Positions 5,945 to 8,641 of a DNA stretch of 8,641 nucleotides are shown one piece after another. Source of the stretch: Clostridia bacterium (GTDB lineage: Bacteria; Bacillota; Clostridia; Christensenellales; UBA3700); the NCBI GenBank assembly GCA_029067255.1, contig JAIEEW010000238.1:1-8641 (forward strand), given 5' to 3'. Made by a program: the position numbers and the translations under genes. The notes under the pieces were generated by a model, which was not told where the DNA came from, searched no databases, and worked only from the letters and a program-made list of their open reading frames with translations. Position 1 is the first letter of the stretch, and each line of letters begins with the position of its first letter.

Positions 5945-7030
5945 TTATATTCTGCAATTTTTTGCTATTTTTATCATTTCTTCGCTCATTTCTTCCATAC
6001 GCTCGACGAGTTTGAACTGCGTGCGGCAACGCACTAAATTGTGCTCGGGATAGTCTATCTTGAAATATTCGTCGCCGTCAAGATAGTCCGTAAGGAATCT
6101 GATTCCGCATTCAAGAGTTATTATTATCGCTCCCAAATGCAACATGGATATTTCTTTTTCCGTGATCTTTGCGCCTATACCTTTCAAAAAGCCTTTGCAA
6201 TACGCCGCATATAGCGAGATATCAAAATCCACTTTAGATAAATCTTTTTCGTCTTCAAGCGCGGTATTGCATCCCGAACGTATCGAATCGCCAAAGTCGT
6301 AGAGCAGACTTCCCGGCATAATAGTGTCAAGATCTATAATGCAAATCGCTTTGTTTGTGTCTTTATCAATAAGCACGTTGTTGATTTTAGTATCGTTGTG
6401 CGTAACGCGTAGCGGAATCTCGCCGTTGTCGAGCGCGTCAACGATAGCGGAAAGCATATTCTTTCGCGCGTTGACAAATTCTATTTCCTTTTCCGCGTTC
6501 TTAACTCTTTCCGCTTTATCCGCTTTTACGGAAGCGATAAATTTTAGATATCTGTCGCAAGTATTGTGAAAGTTTGGAATGACTTCGCAAAGCGCGCGCG
6601 CGTCGAAGCCGTCGAGTCTTGCAATAAATTTTCCGAATGCCTCTCCCGTATTTTCAAATACGGCGGGGGAGTCGATAATTTGATATACCACCGTGTCGCT
6701 TACGAAAACGTACGCTCTCCAACAGTCAGAACCGTCGACATAGTAGTGTTCTCCTTTTTTTGTCGGGACAAGCGTCATACATTCTCTAAGCGCGTCTCCG
6801 TTTTCATTTTCGACTATATCGCGAAGGTAATTCGTAACTTGAAGAATATTGTCCATAAGACCGCGATAGTTTTTGAAGACTTTGGTATTAAGTCTTTGCA
6901 GTATGTATTTGTTATCGCTATCGTTAAGGCTTACGAGAAAAGTGTCGTTTATATGACCTTCTCCGTAAGGAGTTACGCTTTTTACTTCGCCTTTGAAGTC
7001 AAAAAGTTCGGCAATTTCACGTTCTTTCAT
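5945..7030 (-). CDS. nahK: N-acetylhexosamine 1-kinase (NahK/LnpB-like, APH superfamily)
   Basis: The predicted cytosolic enzyme phosphorylates GlcNAc and GalNAc at the anomeric C1 with ATP. The 361 residues match the Bifidobacterium enzyme length and, from memory of that protein, many segments: PYGEGHIN (21-28), YILQRLNT (42-49), IPLRVTHNDTKINN (205-218) with the catalytic Asp213, IIDLDTIMPGSLLYDFGDSI (231-250) with metal-ligand Asp233, NTALEDEKDLSKV (255-267), and near the end LECGIRFLTDYL and YPEHNLVR. AGAGGGA (7037-7043) lies six bases before the ATG. In bifidobacteria this kinase works with a lacto-N-biose phosphorylase, a uridylyltransferase and GalE; only galE is next to it here. It is the first gene of the minus-strand sugar operon. 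A different hexose 1-kinase of the same superfamily is the alternative, but the motif agreement is strong. Confidence 0.9.
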   Translation of the reverse strand: MKEREIAELFDFKGEVKSVTPYGEGHINDTFLVSLNDSDNKYILQRLNTKVFKNYRGLMDNILQVTNYLRDIVENENGDALRECMTLVPTKKGEHYYVDGSDCWRAYVFVSDTVVYQIIDSPAVFENTGEAFGKFIARLDGFDARALCEVIPNFHNTCDRYLKFIASVKADKAERVKNAEKEIEFVNARKNMLSAIVDALDNGEIPLRVTHNDTKINNVLIDKDTNKAICIIDLDTIMPGSLLYDFGDSIRSGCNTALEDEKDLSKVDFDISLYAAYCKGFLKGIGAKITEKEISMLHLGAIIITLECGIRFLTDYLDGDEYFKIDYPEHNLVRCRTQFKLVERMEEMSEEMIKIAKNCRI

Positions 7031-7067
7031 TATATATCCCTCTAATGTTTATTTGTAAATAAAGATT

Positions 7068-7096
7068 TTTATACAACAAAATATGCGCGTTGTCTT
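7068..7096 (-). promoter_or_regulatory. Candidate promoter of the nahK-galE-dehydratase operon
   Basis: On the minus strand a -10 box TATAAA (7068-7073) is preceded by a 17-base spacer and a weaker -35 box AAGACA (7091-7096). Transcription would start near 7061, about 30 bases before the nahK ATG. The -35 matches only four of six consensus bases. A different pair of boxes in this AT-rich stretch is possible. Confidence 0.45.
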
Positions 7097-7152
7097 GCGG
7101 TTATTTGATTTGTTATATAAAAATCTCAATTTAGATATCAAGATTATTTAGC

Positions 7153-7180
7153 GATACACACGGGTACCCCCGTGTGTATC
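7153..7180 (-). terminator. Hairpin after the lipoprotein gene, probable terminator
   Basis: GATACACACGGG (7153-7164) pairs perfectly with CCCGTGTGTATC (7169-7180) around a TACC loop. It is a 12-bp stem located 18 bases past the lipoprotein stop codon. On the minus strand it is followed by GCTAAATAATC with no T-run, so it is a weak or atypical intrinsic terminator, or an mRNA 3'-end stabilising hairpin. Confidence 0.6.
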
Positions 7181-7198
7181 TTAGATCAACAATTTTTA

Positions 7199-8596
7199 TT
7201 AGAGTTTGTACGTGCTCCAATCGAAAGAGTAAAGCGTTTGGAACTTATTTTTCAAATCGTTTGCAACTGGTTTGTAATTAGACATAGTCGCGTATCCTGA
7301 CAAATCCAAAGGCTTGATACCTTTTATTTCCGTCACTGACTTATAAGGCTTCTCGGTAGCGAGTTCAGGCCAGTAAAGAGCGCAATATTTCAAAGCGTCG
7401 CAATCGTCTTTGTCATAACTGAAGGCTCTGGTAATTCTGTTGGAAGTTTTACCGCCTCCGTCGCAGGAACCGAACATACCGCCTGCAACAGTAAGTTTAC
7501 ACTTTTCTTTAGATTCAAGAGTATCGATGTTTTGCATAGATTTGATAAGTCCGCTACCGTATACTTCTATTTTTGCCGTAGACTCGGTGTAGACTGCGTT
7601 GTTGAGTTGGATATAACTTTTAGTATCTCTTACGAGAAGACCTTTGGTGAAGTCGCACGCTTCGTCCGCGTATTCGGGAAGTACGGTAATGGTCAAAGTA
7701 TAAAGATCGAGATCGGGGTCATAAGATATTGAAGTATTTTCTTTGTCAAAATATTCTGTCTTGCTGTAGTTGCTGGTAGCCCAACTCGTTCCGTAAGTAC
7801 CCAAATAATACTCGGTTCCTTCTACTTTACCTTCGTCAAGTTGATCGAGTTCCGACCAAGCGTACTCTCTTTGAGATACGGGGGTGTTGGTCGTTCCGGT
7901 AGAAGGTTTGCTTACAGCGCCATCGACTTTAGTTTGTTTATCGAGTTTGGGATTGCCCGCGCCCATTATGTATTTCGTCGCGTTGGATTCGTTGTTGCCT
8001 GCGCCGTAAAATTCTGCGCCCGCGGTAAAGCCTTCTTTATGAATATTGAAGTCTTCGTTGGAAAAACTTTGGATGTTCCAACCGAATTGGCTTTTAAGTT
8101 GTCCAACTGCGCTACCGAGACCGTCAAGAATAGTTACGCCGGATATCGTCTGCGAGAAAGAACCGTTTTCGCCGCTTATTGCAGAGTAGGTACTTCTGAT
8201 ACCGACGTTGACGTCTTTATTCATAAGATTCGTACACTTGAAAGCGTTTACAGACGCGTCGGTCATAATATAATACAAGGAACGCTTTACGTTGCTGTAG
8301 TTGGTAACCGCCAAAGCGTAAATACCCGCTATAACTTCGTAGGGGTTGGATTCAATAGTCCATCCTTCGGTTTCGAGCATTTCTTTAACTCCAACAAGTT
8401 CCGTACCTTCTTTCATAAGAGTAGAAGGATCTTCTACGTCTTTTTGCATGTTGCCTACGAAAAATACGTCGATAGGAGTTACTCCTATTTCGGTTTTTTT
8501 ACAACCGGCGAGTAGAACCGTAAGCATACAAACAACGAGCATTAAAGCAACGCAAGCCGCCGCGATTCTGCCCTTTTTGGATTTGTAAGATTTCAT
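7199..8596 (-). CDS. Putative secreted lipoprotein, unknown function
   Basis: The function is not recognised. The 465-residue product starts with a positively charged segment (KSYKSKKGR), a hydrophobic stretch (11-30) and a lipobox LAGC with Cys32, which predicts lipid anchoring on the outer face of the cytoplasmic membrane. The mature part has an alanine/tyrosine-bearing segment at about 85-110, a glycine/serine-rich region at about 140-165, a flexible Ser/Thr/Pro/Gly linker at about 227-241 and a C-terminal half rich in beta-prone residues with GGMFGSCDGGGK at about 372-383. Several cysteines occur in the C-terminal half. The ATG at 8596 is chosen over the in-frame GTG at 8605 because AGAGGTG (8603-8609) sits six bases before the ATG and overlaps the GTG. 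Neither neighbour gives a clear functional hint; a surface glycan or binding role would be speculation. Confidence 0.8.
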   Translation of the reverse strand: MKSYKSKKGRIAAACVALMLVVCMLTVLLAGCKKTEIGVTPIDVFFVGNMQKDVEDPSTLMKEGTELVGVKEMLETEGWTIESNPYEVIAGIYALAVTNYSNVKRSLYYIMTDASVNAFKCTNLMNKDVNVGIRSTYSAISGENGSFSQTISGVTILDGLGSAVGQLKSQFGWNIQSFSNEDFNIHKEGFTAGAEFYGAGNNESNATKYIMGAGNPKLDKQTKVDGAVSKPSTGTTNTPVSQREYAWSELDQLDEGKVEGTEYYLGTYGTSWATSNYSKTEYFDKENTSISYDPDLDLYTLTITVLPEYADEACDFTKGLLVRDTKSYIQLNNAVYTESTAKIEVYGSGLIKSMQNIDTLESKEKCKLTVAGGMFGSCDGGGKTSNRITRAFSYDKDDCDALKYCALYWPELATEKPYKSVTEIKGIKPLDLSGYATMSNYKPVANDLKNKFQTLYSFDWSTYKL

Positions 8597-8602
8597 AAAA
8601 TT

Positions 8603-8609
8603 CACCTCT
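8603..8609 (-). promoter_or_regulatory. Ribosome binding site that sets the lipoprotein start
   Basis: On the minus strand AGAGGTG ends six bases before the ATG at 8596. It contains the alternative GTG codon (8605-8603), which therefore cannot be served by it. Confidence 0.8.
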
Positions 8610-8629
8610 TGTTTTTTTGTTACACAACA

Positions 8630-8640
8630 ATTATATTATA
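8630..8640 (-). promoter_or_regulatory. -10 element(s) of the lipoprotein promoter
   Basis: Two overlapping perfect TATAAT boxes lie on the minus strand (8635-8640 and 8630-8635), 34 or more bases before the ATG. The -35 box would lie outside the window. Just downstream is the inverted repeat TTGTT-ACAC-AACAA (8617-8630), which could be an operator or a 5' RNA hairpin. Confidence 0.55.
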
Positions 8641-8641
8641 T

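Noticed and set aside
7841..8515. A 224-codon plus-strand frame opposite the lipoprotein gene; likewise 4942-5607 opposite galE and 6566-7045 opposite nahK.
   Set aside because: All are antisense to well-supported genes, lack ribosome sites and show no family motifs.

Overview
The window looks like chromosomal DNA from a low-to-moderate-GC Gram-positive anaerobe, probably an uncultured gut Clostridia/Firmicutes member. This rests on strong AGGAG-type ribosome sites, sigma-70/A-like promoters, a type-I preQ1 riboswitch, a lipoprotein signal and a hexosamine kinase of the Bifidobacterium/Clostridia type. The taxonomic placement is inference only. No mobile elements, CRISPR arrays, tRNAs or rRNAs were seen.

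Left part, plus strand. Positions 1-1101 hold the C-terminal ~70% of cofactor-independent phosphoglycerate mutase (gpmI), closed by a strong intrinsic terminator (1118-1152). A near-consensus promoter (1212-1240) then opens a two-gene queuosine-salvage operon. Its RNA leader is a preQ1-I riboswitch that starts at the predicted transcription start and carries an unusual hairpin between stem P1 and the A-rich tail. The aptamer tail is exactly complementary to part of a downstream terminator hairpin, so the switch reads as a transcriptional OFF switch. The operon encodes a small radical SAM protein resembling queuine lyase (queL) and a YhhQ-type queuosine-precursor transporter. Together they suggest uptake of queuine and its breakdown to preQ1, with feedback by preQ1.

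Middle part, minus strand. Reading from 7030 down to 2920, three closely spaced genes form a nucleotide-sugar operon: an N-acetylhexosamine 1-kinase (nahK-like), a UDP-hexose/UDP-HexNAc 4-epimerase (galE) and a long membrane-bound UDP-GlcNAc 4,6-dehydratase of the PglF/CapD/WbpM type. The epimerase has Cys at the substrate-gate position, which predicts that it accepts N-acetylated sugars. The operon therefore looks like a route from scavenged GlcNAc/GalNAc to UDP-HexNAc and on to a 4-keto-6-deoxy sugar for a surface glycan. The nucleotidyltransferase such a route needs is not in the window.

Right part, minus strand. An unrecognised secreted lipoprotein of 465 residues has its own -10 promoter element at the window edge, and a 12-bp hairpin follows its stop codon. 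The plus-strand salvage operon and the minus-strand sugar operon converge around 2817-2920, where two mutually exclusive hairpins sit.
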